From NCBI GenBank assembly GCA_018666235.1, contig JABJAB010000056.1, positions 1-36,318 of the forward strand: 36,318 nucleotides of DNA. The letters are read 5' to 3'. Below, one piece after another: positions 14,340 to 21,900 of the stretch. The translations under genes were made by a program, and so were the position numbers. The notes beneath the pieces were generated by a model that did no database searches, was not told the DNA's origin, and saw only the letters and a program-made list of their open reading frames with translations. Source of the DNA: Ilumatobacter sp. GTDB lineage: Bacteria; Actinomycetota; Acidimicrobiia; Acidimicrobiales; Ilumatobacteraceae. Each line of letters starts with the position of its first letter. Within the stretch, counting starts at the first letter, position 1.

Positions 14340-16286
14340 TCAGTTCGCCAGCGTTGTGGCCTGGGCCACCACGTTGTCGACATTGATGCCAAGCTTGTCG
14401 AGCACGAGGCCACCCGGGGCGCTGGCTCCGAATCGGTCGATGCCGATCGAGGCATCGGCGTACTTGGCCCATCCGAACGTGACGCCGGCCTCGACGGAGA
14501 GCACCGGAACGCCCGTGGGGAACACGCCAGCCTTGAAGTCGTCGCTCTGCTCGTCGAAGCGGTCCCAGCTCGGCATGGAGACAACCTGTGCTGCGATGCC
14601 TGTTGCTGCGAGTTGCTCGGCTGCCTGGGTGCACAGTGCCACCTCGCTACCGGTTGCGGCCAGGACGACTTGGGGCGTGTCGGCGGGATACACGACAGCC
14701 GCGCCCGTGCAGACGGCTTCGCCGTCGGTGGTGACTGTGATGTTCTGACGGCTGAGGACGATGACGGTGGGTCCATCGTGCAGGACCGCGTCTGCCCAGG
14801 CCTGAATGGTCTCGTTGGCGTCGGCTGGCCGAATCACATGCAGGCCAGGGATGGCTCGGAGCGAGGCCAGTTGCTCGACAGGTTGATGGGTCGGGCCGTC
14901 TTCGCCGACGCCGACCGAGTCGTGCGTGAACACGAAGCAGACCTTGGCGCCAGTGAGAGCAGCCAAACGGATCGGCGGCCGCATGTAGTCCGCGAACACG
15001 AAGAACGTTGCGGTGACCGGGAGAACACCACCATGTGCTGACATGCCGACGGCTGCAGCACCCATCGCGTGCTCGCGCACGCCGAAGTGCAGGTAGCGGC
15101 CGGCTTCGTTGTCGGTGGCGAAGGGTGTGGATCCGCCGAGCGCGACGCCATTGCTGCCCTTGAGGTCCGCTGATCCGCTCATCAGCCCGGGGAGGAGTGC
15201 GAAGGTGGCGTCGAGCGCCTTCTGAATGGCCTTTCGGGTGGCCACCGAATCGCCTTGCTCGTACACCGGGAGGTCGGCGTTCCAGCCGTCGAGTCCGCTT
15301 TGGGCCCAGGCGGCCTGCCAGTCGGGTGACTCGGTTGCCGTTTTCGCTGCCGCTTGCCAAGCAGCGTTGGACGCTGCGCCGCGTCCACCGACATGTGAGC
15401 GATATGCGCCAACGAGTTCAGGCGGGGCCCAGAACGCCTCGTCTGGGATCCCCATGACCGCCTTCGTTCGGGTGACGTCTTCGGGGGTGAACGGGTTGCC
15501 GTGGGCGTGATTCGTATCGACGTGATCCGGTGAGGGATAGCCGATGTGCGTCCGCAACATGATCAGGGTTGGTTGCGCCGTGTCTTTTGCAGCGTTGAGT
15601 ACTGCCTCAAGTGCATCGACATCGTTGCTGATGTCGCCGACTTCTTGGACATCCCACCCATACGACCGGAACCTGGCGGCGGTGTCCTCGTTGACGGTGA
15701 GGTCGGTTGGGCCATCGATGGTGATCTTGTTGTCGTCGAAGATGCAGACGAGGTGTCCCAAGCCGAGATGGCCTGCCCACGAGGCGGCCTCGTGGCTGAC
15801 GCCTTCCATGAGGCAGCCGTCGCCGGCGACCACAAATGTGTGGTGGCTCACTGCGTCGGCTCCGAATCGGGCGCGCAGGTTGGCCTCGGCGATGGCCATG
15901 CCGACGGCATTGGCGAAGCCTTGGCCAAGCGGACCGGTGGTGACCTCGACGCCGGCGGTGTGGCCGACTTCAGGATGACCAGGTGTGAGCGAGCCCCACT
16001 GGCGGAACTGTTTGAGGTCCTCGAGTTCGAGGCCGTAGCCACTGAGAAACAGCATCGAATACTGGAGGATCGAGACATGGCCACCGGACAGAACGAACCG
16101 GTCGCGATCGGTCCAGTGCGGGTCCGCTGGGTCGTGCTTCATCACCCTGCTGTACAGAGTGTGAGCAAGCGGCGCGAGAGCCATCCCGGTGCCTTGGTGG
16201 CCGCTGTTTGCGGCGAGCGGGCCATCCATCGACATACCTCTCACCAGAGAGATGGCGGCGGCGTCTTGTTCAGCAGTCAGCGACAC
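14340..16286 (-). CDS. tkt: Transketolase
   Basis: A 648-aa thiamine-diphosphate enzyme transferring two-carbon units in the pentose phosphate pathway. It has the N-terminal DGPLAANSGHQGTGMALAPLAH, the ThDP motif GDGCLMEGVSHEAASWAGHLGLGHLVCIFDDN, the pyrimidine-domain HFGVREHAMGAAAVGMSAHGG and THDSVGVGEDGPTHQPVEQLASLRAIP, and a C-terminal domain. GTG 16286 was chosen because TACCCT lies 7 nt upstream. The first residues are then SLTAEQDAAAISLVRGMSMD, as in other transketolases. A TTG at 16325 would add 13 residues containing no conserved sequence. It is followed by tal. Confidence 0.96.
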   Translation of the reverse strand: MSLTAEQDAAAISLVRGMSMDGPLAANSGHQGTGMALAPLAHTLYSRVMKHDPADPHWTDRDRFVLSGGHVSILQYSMLFLSGYGLELEDLKQFRQWGSLTPGHPEVGHTAGVEVTTGPLGQGFANAVGMAIAEANLRARFGADAVSHHTFVVAGDGCLMEGVSHEAASWAGHLGLGHLVCIFDDNKITIDGPTDLTVNEDTAARFRSYGWDVQEVGDISNDVDALEAVLNAAKDTAQPTLIMLRTHIGYPSPDHVDTNHAHGNPFTPEDVTRTKAVMGIPDEAFWAPPELVGAYRSHVGGRGAASNAAWQAAAKTATESPDWQAAWAQSGLDGWNADLPVYEQGDSVATRKAIQKALDATFALLPGLMSGSADLKGSNGVALGGSTPFATDNEAGRYLHFGVREHAMGAAAVGMSAHGGVLPVTATFFVFADYMRPPIRLAALTGAKVCFVFTHDSVGVGEDGPTHQPVEQLASLRAIPGLHVIRPADANETIQAWADAVLHDGPTVIVLSRQNITVTTDGEAVCTGAAVVYPADTPQVVLAATGSEVALCTQAAEQLAATGIAAQVVSMPSWDRFDEQSDDFKAGVFPTGVPVLSVEAGVTFGWAKYADASIGIDRFGASAPGGLVLDKLGINVDNVVAQATTLAN

Positions 16287-16293
16287 GCGTCCG

Positions 16294-16299
16294 AGGGTA
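16294..16299 (-). promoter_or_regulatory. Candidate -10 element, tkt-tal operon
   Basis: On the minus strand TACCCT lies 7 nt before GTG 16286, in the 42-bp gap after the upstream gene. No Shine-Dalgarno sequence intervenes. Confidence 0.45.
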
Positions 16300-16328
16300 G
16301 TTGAGGCCGGCCCCGAACCGAACAACCG

Positions 16329-16730
16329 TCAGTCCGCGACGGGTGGAAGCAGCGTAAACGGAACGAGGTGCCACGGGTTCTTGTCCACCCGGCAGTGGGC
16401 AAAGATCTGCTTGTAACTGTCGAAGTCGAGCTCACCCTTGACCAGCCGATAGGTGAACTTGCCCGGTTCAACGGTGAACGGGCTGACATTGCGCGCGAGC
16501 TGCTCGCTGTCCTCCTCCACGCCGTTGCGGAAGATCACTTCGAAGACACCGTTGCCGGAGGCTCCCTCAGGACAGAAGATCAAGGCCACCAGGTGGGGGT
16601 CGATCGTGACGGGCGCGGGAGATGGAGCGGCCTGGCTGAACATCACGCCGGTCATGTCGATGCGGGTCGACGGGCCTGGGGCCTGACGCATCTCGAAGTT
16701 CTCGACGAACAGTGCGGAAACGATCTGCAT
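16329..16730 (-). CDS. Conserved-looking hypothetical protein, 133 aa
   Basis: A soluble protein opening with the strand-like MQIVSALFVENFEMR, followed by several beta-type segments (RIDMTGVMFSQ, PHLVALIFCPEG, NGVFEVIFRNG, PGKFTYRLVKGELDFDSYKQIFAHCRVD). The overall pattern weakly resembles the DUF6941 family of small unknown proteins; I could not test this. No signal peptide, membrane helix or catalytic motif is visible. It has its own TACGAT element 8 nt before ATG 16730 and lies between the methyltransferase and transketolase on the same strand. Confidence 0.7.
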   Translation of the reverse strand: MQIVSALFVENFEMRQAPGPSTRIDMTGVMFSQAAPSPAPVTIDPHLVALIFCPEGASGNGVFEVIFRNGVEEDSEQLARNVSPFTVEPGKFTYRLVKGELDFDSYKQIFAHCRVDKNPWHLVPFTLLPPVAD

Positions 16731-16738
16731 GACGATGG

Positions 16739-16744
16739 ATCGTA
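16739..16744 (-). promoter_or_regulatory. Candidate -10 element, hypothetical gene at 16329-16730
   Basis: On the minus strand TACGAT lies 8 nt before ATG 16730, within the 27-bp gap after the methyltransferase gene. Confidence 0.4.
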
Positions 16745-16757
16745 CCGAGCAAGAATC

Positions 16758-17369
16758 TCAGCTGAGGATTGCGACCAGGAACTCAGACGTCGCGTCATAG
16801 GGGCGGCCATCCCAAGAGCTGAGGCGGACGTCAACGGTCAATCCGACTGCGTTGACATCCTCAAAGAACTCGTCGAAGGGATAGTCGCGCCCGGCTCCGA
16901 ATCCGATGACCAGGCGACCCTCTGGCCGCAGGCTGTGGCGCAGGTTCGTCAGCACCGCCCGGCGAGTGCTCGGGGCAAGGAATGTCACGACGTTGCCTGC
17001 CGAGACGATGACATCGAAGCCATCCCCGGCGACGTCCGGTGCCAGGCTCAGTTCAGCGAGATCCGCGACGATCCAGGTTGGGCCCGGGTGATCAGCATTC
17101 GCGGCAACGATCAACACCGGATCGACATCGACGCCGACCACGGTGTGACCGAGCGAGTGGAGAAATGCTCCGACGCGACCTGGGCCGCATCCAGCGTCGA
17201 GGACTCGAGCGGCGCGGGGCGCCAGTGCATCGATCAACCGTGCCTCGCCGGCGAGGTCGCGGCCTTCGGCTTCCATCGTGCGAAATCGTTCGACGTATCG
17301 GTGCGAGTGAGTGGGGTCTTCCCGCACGATCTCGGTCCACTTGCTTGGCTCAACCTGCGGCTCAGTCAC
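16758..17369 (-). CDS. Class I SAM-dependent methyltransferase
   Basis: A 203-aa protein from GTG 17369. Motif I is ARVLDAGCGPGRVGAFLHSLGH, motif II acid is VVGVDVDPVLI, and a motif-III-like acid lies in WIVADLAELSL. DVIVSAGNVVTFLAP follows and LRHSLRPEGRLVIGFGAGR corresponds to post-motif III. The substrate is unknown; proteins of this size act on small molecules, tRNA or proteins. The start is 2 nt after the alaX stop with GGGAG about 9 nt upstream, so it is co-translated with alaX. Confidence 0.87.
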   Translation of the reverse strand: MTEPQVEPSKWTEIVREDPTHSHRYVERFRTMEAEGRDLAGEARLIDALAPRAARVLDAGCGPGRVGAFLHSLGHTVVGVDVDPVLIVAANADHPGPTWIVADLAELSLAPDVAGDGFDVIVSAGNVVTFLAPSTRRAVLTNLRHSLRPEGRLVIGFGAGRDYPFDEFFEDVNAVGLTVDVRLSSWDGRPYDATSEFLVAILS

Positions 17370-17371
17370 GG

Positions 17372-18091
17372 TCAGGCTCCCAACGTGAAACGGACGCGGC
17401 GATTGCGTTTGCCCTTATTTTCGATTTTCCCGATCTTGAACGGAGGACTCTCGGCGGTATTCGAGAGATGCGTGCCGCCGCAGGCTTGGCGGTCAAGACC
17501 GGCGACATCGATGAGTCGGAGGCGGCCGTCGTCGGTGGGCGGGGGAGCAACGGACAGCGAGCGCACCAACCCGTTGGTTGCCGCTGCCTCGGCGGCGTCG
17601 ACGTAGACCGCGTCAACTGCGTGACCGCGTTCGATCACGTCGTTGACAGGGGCCTCGAGCGCCCGAAGGCGATCGTTGTCGATCTGGCTCAGATCGAAAT
17701 CCATGCGCCCAGTGCCATCGCCGTTGATCTGGGCCCCGGTGACGAGGGAGCCTTCGAACTCTTGGTACACGAAGGCATTCAGGACGTGGCTCATCGTATG
17801 AAGCGAGGCAACACGATGGCGGTGATCGGTATCGATCCGCACCTCGACGTCACCGTCGATGAGCGCTGACTCATCGTCCAGCATGTGCCACCACGTGTCG
17901 CCGTCCACCTCGATGCGGGCCACGGTGACCGGCCCATCTGACGTCACCAATGTCCCGATGTCGCTGACCTGACCACCGCCACCCGGATGAAACGCGGAGC
18001 GCGAAAGAGCAACGGCGCCAGGTCGCGCATCGACGACTGACGCGTCGTGCGCAGTGAGGTCCGGGTGCTCGTGACACAGGTAGATCGCCAT
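17372..18091 (-). CDS. AlaX-like alanyl-tRNA editing protein
   Basis: A 239-aa stand-alone relative of the AlaRS editing domain, which hydrolyses mischarged Ser- or Gly-tRNA(Ala). The N-terminal beta-barrel part has FHPGGGGQVSDIG, the glycine-rich signature of AlaRS/AlaX. The zinc/catalytic site is complete: H98 and H102 (HTMSH), C204 and H208 (CGGTH). The length fits AlaX-M type proteins, which carry the extra N-terminal domain. No aminoacylation domain is present, so it is not alaS. TACGCT lies 7 nt before ATG 18091. A methyltransferase follows almost without a gap. Confidence 0.9.
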   Translation of the reverse strand: MAIYLCHEHPDLTAHDASVVDARPGAVALSRSAFHPGGGGQVSDIGTLVTSDGPVTVARIEVDGDTWWHMLDDESALIDGDVEVRIDTDHRHRVASLHTMSHVLNAFVYQEFEGSLVTGAQINGDGTGRMDFDLSQIDNDRLRALEAPVNDVIERGHAVDAVYVDAAEAAATNGLVRSLSVAPPPTDDGRLRLIDVAGLDRQACGGTHLSNTAESPPFKIGKIENKGKRNRRVRFTLGA

Positions 18092-18098
18092 GAGAACG

Positions 18099-18104
18099 AG
18101 CGTA
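18099..18104 (-). promoter_or_regulatory. Candidate -10 element, alaX gene
   Basis: On the minus strand TACGCT lies 7 nt before ATG 18091, in the 32-bp gap after the Ni-SOD maturation protease gene. The same hexamer occurs before nei and glcF. Confidence 0.45.
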
Positions 18105-18123
18105 GGTCCGCACGTCCGACGCG

Positions 18124-18471
18124 CTACATCCAGCGCCGAGGGATTCTGAGCACGATGCGATACGAGCCGGTCGTGTCGACGGGTCCGAACGAATGTGAGT
18201 CCTCCGTACGAATGTCTCGATTGTCCGATTCGACGATCATCGACCCGCCATCGGTGGCACTGACCCGCTTCACCATCCAGAACCCCGGTCGATCCGGATG
18301 TTCGAAGGTCCGGATCTGACCGACGCGCACTCGACCAAAGGTGACGCCGATCAGACCCTGGCCATCGACGATTGTTGGTTCCATCGATCGATCACGGCTC
18401 AGAAATCGGCGAGGCAGGAGTCGGCGCGGGGCACGTCGAAGGGGATCCAGCTGTTGGGGTTCGAAGGACAT
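18124..18471 (-). CDS. sodX: Ni-SOD maturation protease, S26/S24 signal-peptidase-like (SodX)
   Basis: A 115-aa protein from ATG 18471. It has the Ser-Lys catalytic dyad of the S26 family: S29 in SRDRSMEPT and K68 in WMVKRV. GQGLIGVTFGRVRVGQI between them and SDN (ESDNRDIRTEDSHSFGPV) match the family order. There is no obvious membrane helix; the N-terminus is arginine-rich. Divergent neighbour sodN encodes nickel superoxide dismutase, whose propeptide must be removed to expose His1. In other actinobacteria and cyanobacteria a small S26-like protease beside sodN (sodX) does this. The assignment therefore rests on motif plus context. The open frame reaches 18624 but that overlaps sodN. Confidence 0.87.
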   Translation of the reverse strand: MSFEPQQLDPLRRAPRRLLPRRFLSRDRSMEPTIVDGQGLIGVTFGRVRVGQIRTFEHPDRPGFWMVKRVSATDGGSMIVESDNRDIRTEDSHSFGPVDTTGSYRIVLRIPRRWM

Positions 18472-18473
18472 GA

Positions 18474-18499
18474 GAATTGTGGTGCTGAATTGTGGTGCT
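18474..18499. repeat. Tandem 13-bp direct repeat in sodX-sodN intergenic region
   Basis: GAATTGTGGTGCT occurs twice without a gap (18474-18486 and 18487-18499), 3 nt upstream of the sodX start codon. It could be a pair of regulator sites or a chance duplication affecting the sodX leader. Confidence 0.6.
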
Positions 18500-18534
18500 G
18501 ATCGGTGCCCGATCGCGTTCGATGAGTGTATGTT
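18500..18534. promoter_or_regulatory. Divergent sodX/sodN control region with perfect inverted repeat
   Basis: GATCGG-TGC-CCGATC (18500-18514) is a perfect 6-bp-arm inverted repeat directly following the tandem repeat. Next to it, TATGTT (18529-18534, plus) and TACACT (18525-18530, minus) overlap and could be -10 elements for sodN and sodX. No good -35 hexamers are visible. Ni-SOD genes are often controlled by the nickel-responsive Fur-family protein Nur, but this repeat does not resemble the published Nur box closely. Confidence 0.4.
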
Positions 18535-18595
18535 TCGAGGGATTGTCCGGGGGCACACCAGACGTGCGCCCCATCCGAATCTCAAGGAGATATCT

Positions 18596-19018
18596 ATGTT
18601 CGCCAAGCTTTTCGCCAACGCCACTGTTGCCCACGCACACTGCGACCTCTACTGCGGCGTCTATGACCCCGCACAGGCCAAGATCGAGGCGCTCTCGGTC
18701 CTCAAGACCGCCAAGAAGTACGCAGAGTCTGACGACGAGGTCTTCCGCGCCCGCTGTATCTCGATCAAGGAAGCTCGCGCCGAGGAGACCAAGCATCACC
18801 TGATGGTGCTCTGGGCAGACTTCTTCGCTCCTGACCATTTCGCAGCGCACCCCAACTTGCACCAGCTCTTCTGGGATGCCATCCATCAGGCCGGCGAGGC
18901 AAAGAAGACCATGGATCCCGCGGCTGGCGAGAAGCTCGTGTCGCTGATCGACGAAATCGCGGTCATCTTCTGGAGCACCGAGAAGTCCAAGGCAATGGGT
19001 GTCTACCCGCCGGCCTGA
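18596..19018 (+). CDS. sodN: Nickel-containing superoxide dismutase
   Basis: A 140-aa precursor from ATG 18596, with a strong AAGGAG (18584-18589) at 6-nt spacing. The propeptide MFAKLFANATVAHA (14 aa) should be cut before His15, giving a mature N-terminus HCDLYCGVYDPAQAKIEA. His1, Cys2 and Cys6 are the nickel ligands, and Gly7, Tyr9 and Asp10 match the hook. The rest is the four-helix bundle (KHHLMVLWADFF, HPNLHQLFWD, IFWSTEK). The mature length is 126 aa; the Streptomyces enzyme is 117. Residue 5 is Tyr (TAC) where the family normally has Pro. It disproportionates superoxide in the cytoplasm and its maturation protease gene lies opposite. Confidence 0.96.
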   Translation: MFAKLFANATVAHAHCDLYCGVYDPAQAKIEALSVLKTAKKYAESDDEVFRARCISIKEARAEETKHHLMVLWADFFAPDHFAAHPNLHQLFWDAIHQAGEAKKTMDPAAGEKLVSLIDEIAVIFWSTEKSKAMGVYPPA

Positions 19019-19040
19019 TCCCATGCCGAAAGCGGCGAGA

Positions 19041-19046
19041 TAGCGT
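19041..19046 (+). promoter_or_regulatory. Candidate -10 element, tetR gene
   Basis: TAGCGT lies 9 nt before ATG 19056, in the 37-bp gap after sodN. This suggests that the regulator has its own leaderless transcript. Confidence 0.4.
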
Positions 19047-19055
19047 TCGCAACGC

Positions 19056-19700
19056 ATGTCGAGCCAGATCATCAACGAGCGCGTCACCGACGCAAGCAGT
19101 GGTGATCGATCGACGCGCGACCAAATTCTTGATGCGTCGCTGATCTGCTTTGCCCACGCGGGCTACAGCGGCACGTCATTGAACGACATTGCCGCCGAAG
19201 TCGGCATCCGGCGACCCAGCCTGTTGCACCACTTCCTGTCGAAGGAAGCGCTGTACGGCGAGGTGTTCGAGCGGCTGCTCAGCGACTGGTTTGCTCGGCT
19301 GGTCGGGGCGATTGACGCCCCGGCCTCCGGGTGGCTGAAGGTCGAGGGTGTGTTGCGGGCCGGATTCGGCTTCTTCGCCGACAATCCGAACTATGTGATC
19401 CTGATGCGCCGTGAGGCCATCGATGGTGGGGCACACCTGGGTATTGACCTCGCTGCCGTGTTGAGGCCGATGTTCGACCAGGCCGCTGACTATTTTCGAC
19501 GCGAGATGGACGCTGGCACGTTTCGCGAACAGAACGCCGAGCAGTTGCTGCTCACCGGCTACGGCGCACTCCTCAGTTACTTTTCCGATGCTCCGTTCCT
19601 CGAGGGGCTGCTCGACGAGAATCCGCTGTCAGCAGCGGCGCTCGAACGCCGGAGCGCACACATCATCGAATTCTTTCGCGCTGCACTCGTGCCGTCCTGA
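19056..19700 (+). CDS. TetR/AcrR-family transcriptional regulator
   Basis: A 214-aa protein. The N-terminal helix-turn-helix is classic: TRDQILDASLICFAHAGYSGTSLNDIAAEVGIRRPSLLHHF with SKEALYGEVFERLL after it. The C-terminal part is a ligand-binding helical domain (FFADNPNYVILMRREAIDGG, LLLTGYGALLSYFSDAPFLEGLL). The ligand and targets are unknown. It lies between sodN and an acyl-CoA synthetase gene on the same strand, 34 bp before the latter. Control of the synthetase (fatty-acid or organic-acid metabolism) is more in keeping with the family than control of sodN, which is inference. Confidence 0.93.
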   Translation: MSSQIINERVTDASSGDRSTRDQILDASLICFAHAGYSGTSLNDIAAEVGIRRPSLLHHFLSKEALYGEVFERLLSDWFARLVGAIDAPASGWLKVEGVLRAGFGFFADNPNYVILMRREAIDGGAHLGIDLAAVLRPMFDQAADYFRREMDAGTFREQNAEQLLLTGYGALLSYFSDAPFLEGLLDENPLSAAALERRSAHIIEFFRAALVPS

Positions 19701-19719
19701 ACTCCGGAGGCCTGGAAAG

Positions 19720-19725
19720 TAGATT
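19720..19725 (+). promoter_or_regulatory. Candidate -10 element, acyl-CoA synthetase gene
   Basis: TAGATT lies 9 nt before ATG 19735. A CGGAGG sequence (19704-19709) is too far (25 nt) to serve as the ribosome binding site for that ATG. Confidence 0.4.
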
Positions 19726-19734
19726 GGCGGGCTG

Positions 19735-21900
19735 ATGGGCCATGACACGACCAATTCCACGACGCTCTCCGAACGAGACAGCAAGGCGCTGCTCGCCGAC
19801 TACAGCGTGCCCATTGCCGGTGAACGTTTCGCCGGCACACCAGCTGCAGCGGTCGAGGCGGCGAATGAGCTTGGCTACCCGGTGGTGGCAAAGCTGAACG
19901 GCGATGCCATTGCGCATAAGACGGAACGCGGCCTGGTCAAGCTCCGGCTCGGCGATGCTGCAGCCGTCGAGCAAGCGGCGACCGACCTGCTGGCGGCTGC
20001 CCATCCGGACGACGGTGAGGTCGACGTCCTCATTGCGCCAATGATCAGCGGCAATCGTGAGTTGATCGCCGGCATTGTTCGGGATCCGCAATTCGGACCC
20101 ACCGTGATGCTCGGCGTCGGCGGCATTCTTGCCGAGGCGGTCGCTGATGTGGTGTTCCGTCCGGCACCGGTTGACGCGATCACGGCCCTCGAGATGATCG
20201 ACGACTTGGCAACACAGAAGCTGCTCGGCGAATTCCGTGGCGAGGCGGCGGTCGATCGCTCCCAACTGGTCGAGGTCCTGACCGGCCTCGGTCGCCTGGC
20301 TGCAGAACGCAGCGACGTCGCGAGCGTCGACATCAACCCACTCATCGTCGAGGCCAGCGGGCGCGTGGTGGCCGTTGACGGCCTGGTCGAGCTCGCGGCG
20401 GTGGCCACGGATCGCGCTGTGCTGCGTGCCCGGCCCAGCGACGAGCAATTTCAGGCATTGTTCGAACCTCGAGGCGTTGTGGTGTCCGGAGCGTCCACAC
20501 ACCCCGGCAAGTTCGGATTCGTTTCGCTTCACAACATCTTGGCGAGCGGGTTCGCTGGTGCGGTGTTCGGAACGAACCTCAAGGGCGAGGAGGTGCTCGG
20601 CATTCAGACCGTTGCCGACATCGCCGAAATTCCCGATGGCGCTGCCGACCTCGTTTTCGTGTGCACTCCGGCGGCCGGCAATCCCGATCTGTTGCGAGCC
20701 TGCGCAGCGAAAGGCATCCGAGCCGCATTTCTCACATCCGCCGGCTACGGCGAGGCCGACGAGGCCGGTCAGCGGGCCGAGGACGAGTTGGTGGCCCTCG
20801 CCGACGAACTGGGCATCTTGCTGGCAGGCCCGAACGGACAGGGCGTGGTCAGCACGCCCGTCGATCTCTGCGCCCAGATCGTTGCGCCTAATCCGCCGGC
20901 CGGGGGCATTGGCGTTGCGAGTCAGAGCGGCAACTTCGTCTCGACGTTCTTGAACATGTCGCGTGCGTCGGGGGTTGGAATCAGCCGTGCGATCTCAGCC
21001 GGCAATGCCGCAGCGGTCAGCGTTGCCGACTATCTCGACTGGTATGCCGACGACGATGCCACCAACGTGGGGCTTGCGTACATCGAAGGGATCACCGATG
21101 GACAGGGTCTGATCAACCGCCTGGCTGGAGCGGCCGATCGTAAACCGCTCGTCTTGGTCAAGGGTGGAGCGACCGAAGGCGGTGCGCAGGCGGCAGCGAG
21201 TCATACCGGAGCGTTGGCAGCCAACGACAAGATTTTCGATGGCGCCTGCCGCTCGGTCGGTATTTCGCGGGCACCGAGTGTCTCGGCGGCGTTCGACGCT
21301 GCTGCCACATTTGCGACCCAGCCGCTTCCCGCTGGGCCCAATGTCATGGTGCTCACCACGGTCGGTGGGTGGGGCGTGGTCACCGCTGATGCCATCACGA
21401 GCGCCGACGACTTGGTGCTGATGGACATCCCGTCGGATCTGGAAGCATCGATCGACGAACTCCTGCCGCCGCGGTGGAGTAAGAACAACCCAATCGACTG
21501 TGCCGGCGGGGAAACGCGCGACACCGTGCCTGACGTCATGGCGCTGTGTGCCGCGCACCCCGAGGTGCACTCGATCATCTATCTCGGCCTTGGTATCCAG
21601 TCGAACCAGGCGCGAATGATGCGTGAAGGACGTTTCTTTCCCGATCACGGGTTGGAACGAATTGTGGGCTACCACGAACGACAGGACGCTCGATTTGCCG
21701 AAGCGGCCCATGAGCTCAGCGTGTCGACGGGCAAGCCGATCCTGACGTGCACCGAACTTGCCGTCGCCGACCCCGACAATGCTGGGCCGGCGGCGGTGCG
21801 GGCGACTGGCCGACTCTGCTACTCGAGCGGCGGGCAAGCGGTTGCCGCACTGAGCCATCTCGTACGACGACAGATGTATCGGTCTGCGCGAGGTCTGTGA
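19735..21900 (+). CDS. ADP-forming acyl-CoA synthetase, fused beta-alpha (ATP-grasp first)
   Basis: A 721-aa protein. Residues about 10-225 are the ATP-grasp (beta) half: YPVVAKLNGDAIAHKTERGLVKL, VLIAPMISGNRELIAGIVRDPQFGP, VDINPLIV. From about 240 comes the CoA-binding domain (VVVSGASTHPGKFGFVSLHNIL), then succinyl-CoA-synthetase-like domains with GVASQSGNF and the phospho-histidine site SHTGALA at His490. These enzymes interconvert acyl-CoA plus ADP plus phosphate with acid plus CoA plus ATP; substrates include acetate, aryl acids and pimeloyl or other acids. The beta-alpha order differs from the common alpha-beta fusions. The specific acid is unknown. Its TGA overlaps the next gene's GTG (GTGA). 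Confidence 0.9.
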   Translation: MGHDTTNSTTLSERDSKALLADYSVPIAGERFAGTPAAAVEAANELGYPVVAKLNGDAIAHKTERGLVKLRLGDAAAVEQAATDLLAAAHPDDGEVDVLIAPMISGNRELIAGIVRDPQFGPTVMLGVGGILAEAVADVVFRPAPVDAITALEMIDDLATQKLLGEFRGEAAVDRSQLVEVLTGLGRLAAERSDVASVDINPLIVEASGRVVAVDGLVELAAVATDRAVLRARPSDEQFQALFEPRGVVVSGASTHPGKFGFVSLHNILASGFAGAVFGTNLKGEEVLGIQTVADIAEIPDGAADLVFVCTPAAGNPDLLRACAAKGIRAAFLTSAGYGEADEAGQRAEDELVALADELGILLAGPNGQGVVSTPVDLCAQIVAPNPPAGGIGVASQSGNFVSTFLNMSRASGVGISRAISAGNAAAVSVADYLDWYADDDATNVGLAYIEGITDGQGLINRLAGAADRKPLVLVKGGATEGGAQAAASHTGALAANDKIFDGACRSVGISRAPSVSAAFDAAATFATQPLPAGPNVMVLTTVGGWGVVTADAITSADDLVLMDIPSDLEASIDELLPPRWSKNNPIDCAGGETRDTVPDVMALCAAHPEVHSIIYLGLGIQSNQARMMREGRFFPDHGLERIVGYHERQDARFAEAAHELSVSTGKPILTCTELAVADPDNAGPAAVRATGRLCYSSGGQAVAALSHLVRRQMYRSARGL

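Noticed and set aside
19056..19700. TetR protein as regulator of sodN
   Set aside because: It has its own -10 element and precedes an acyl-CoA synthetase. The repeats near sodN are not linked to it by any shared sequence around its own promoter.
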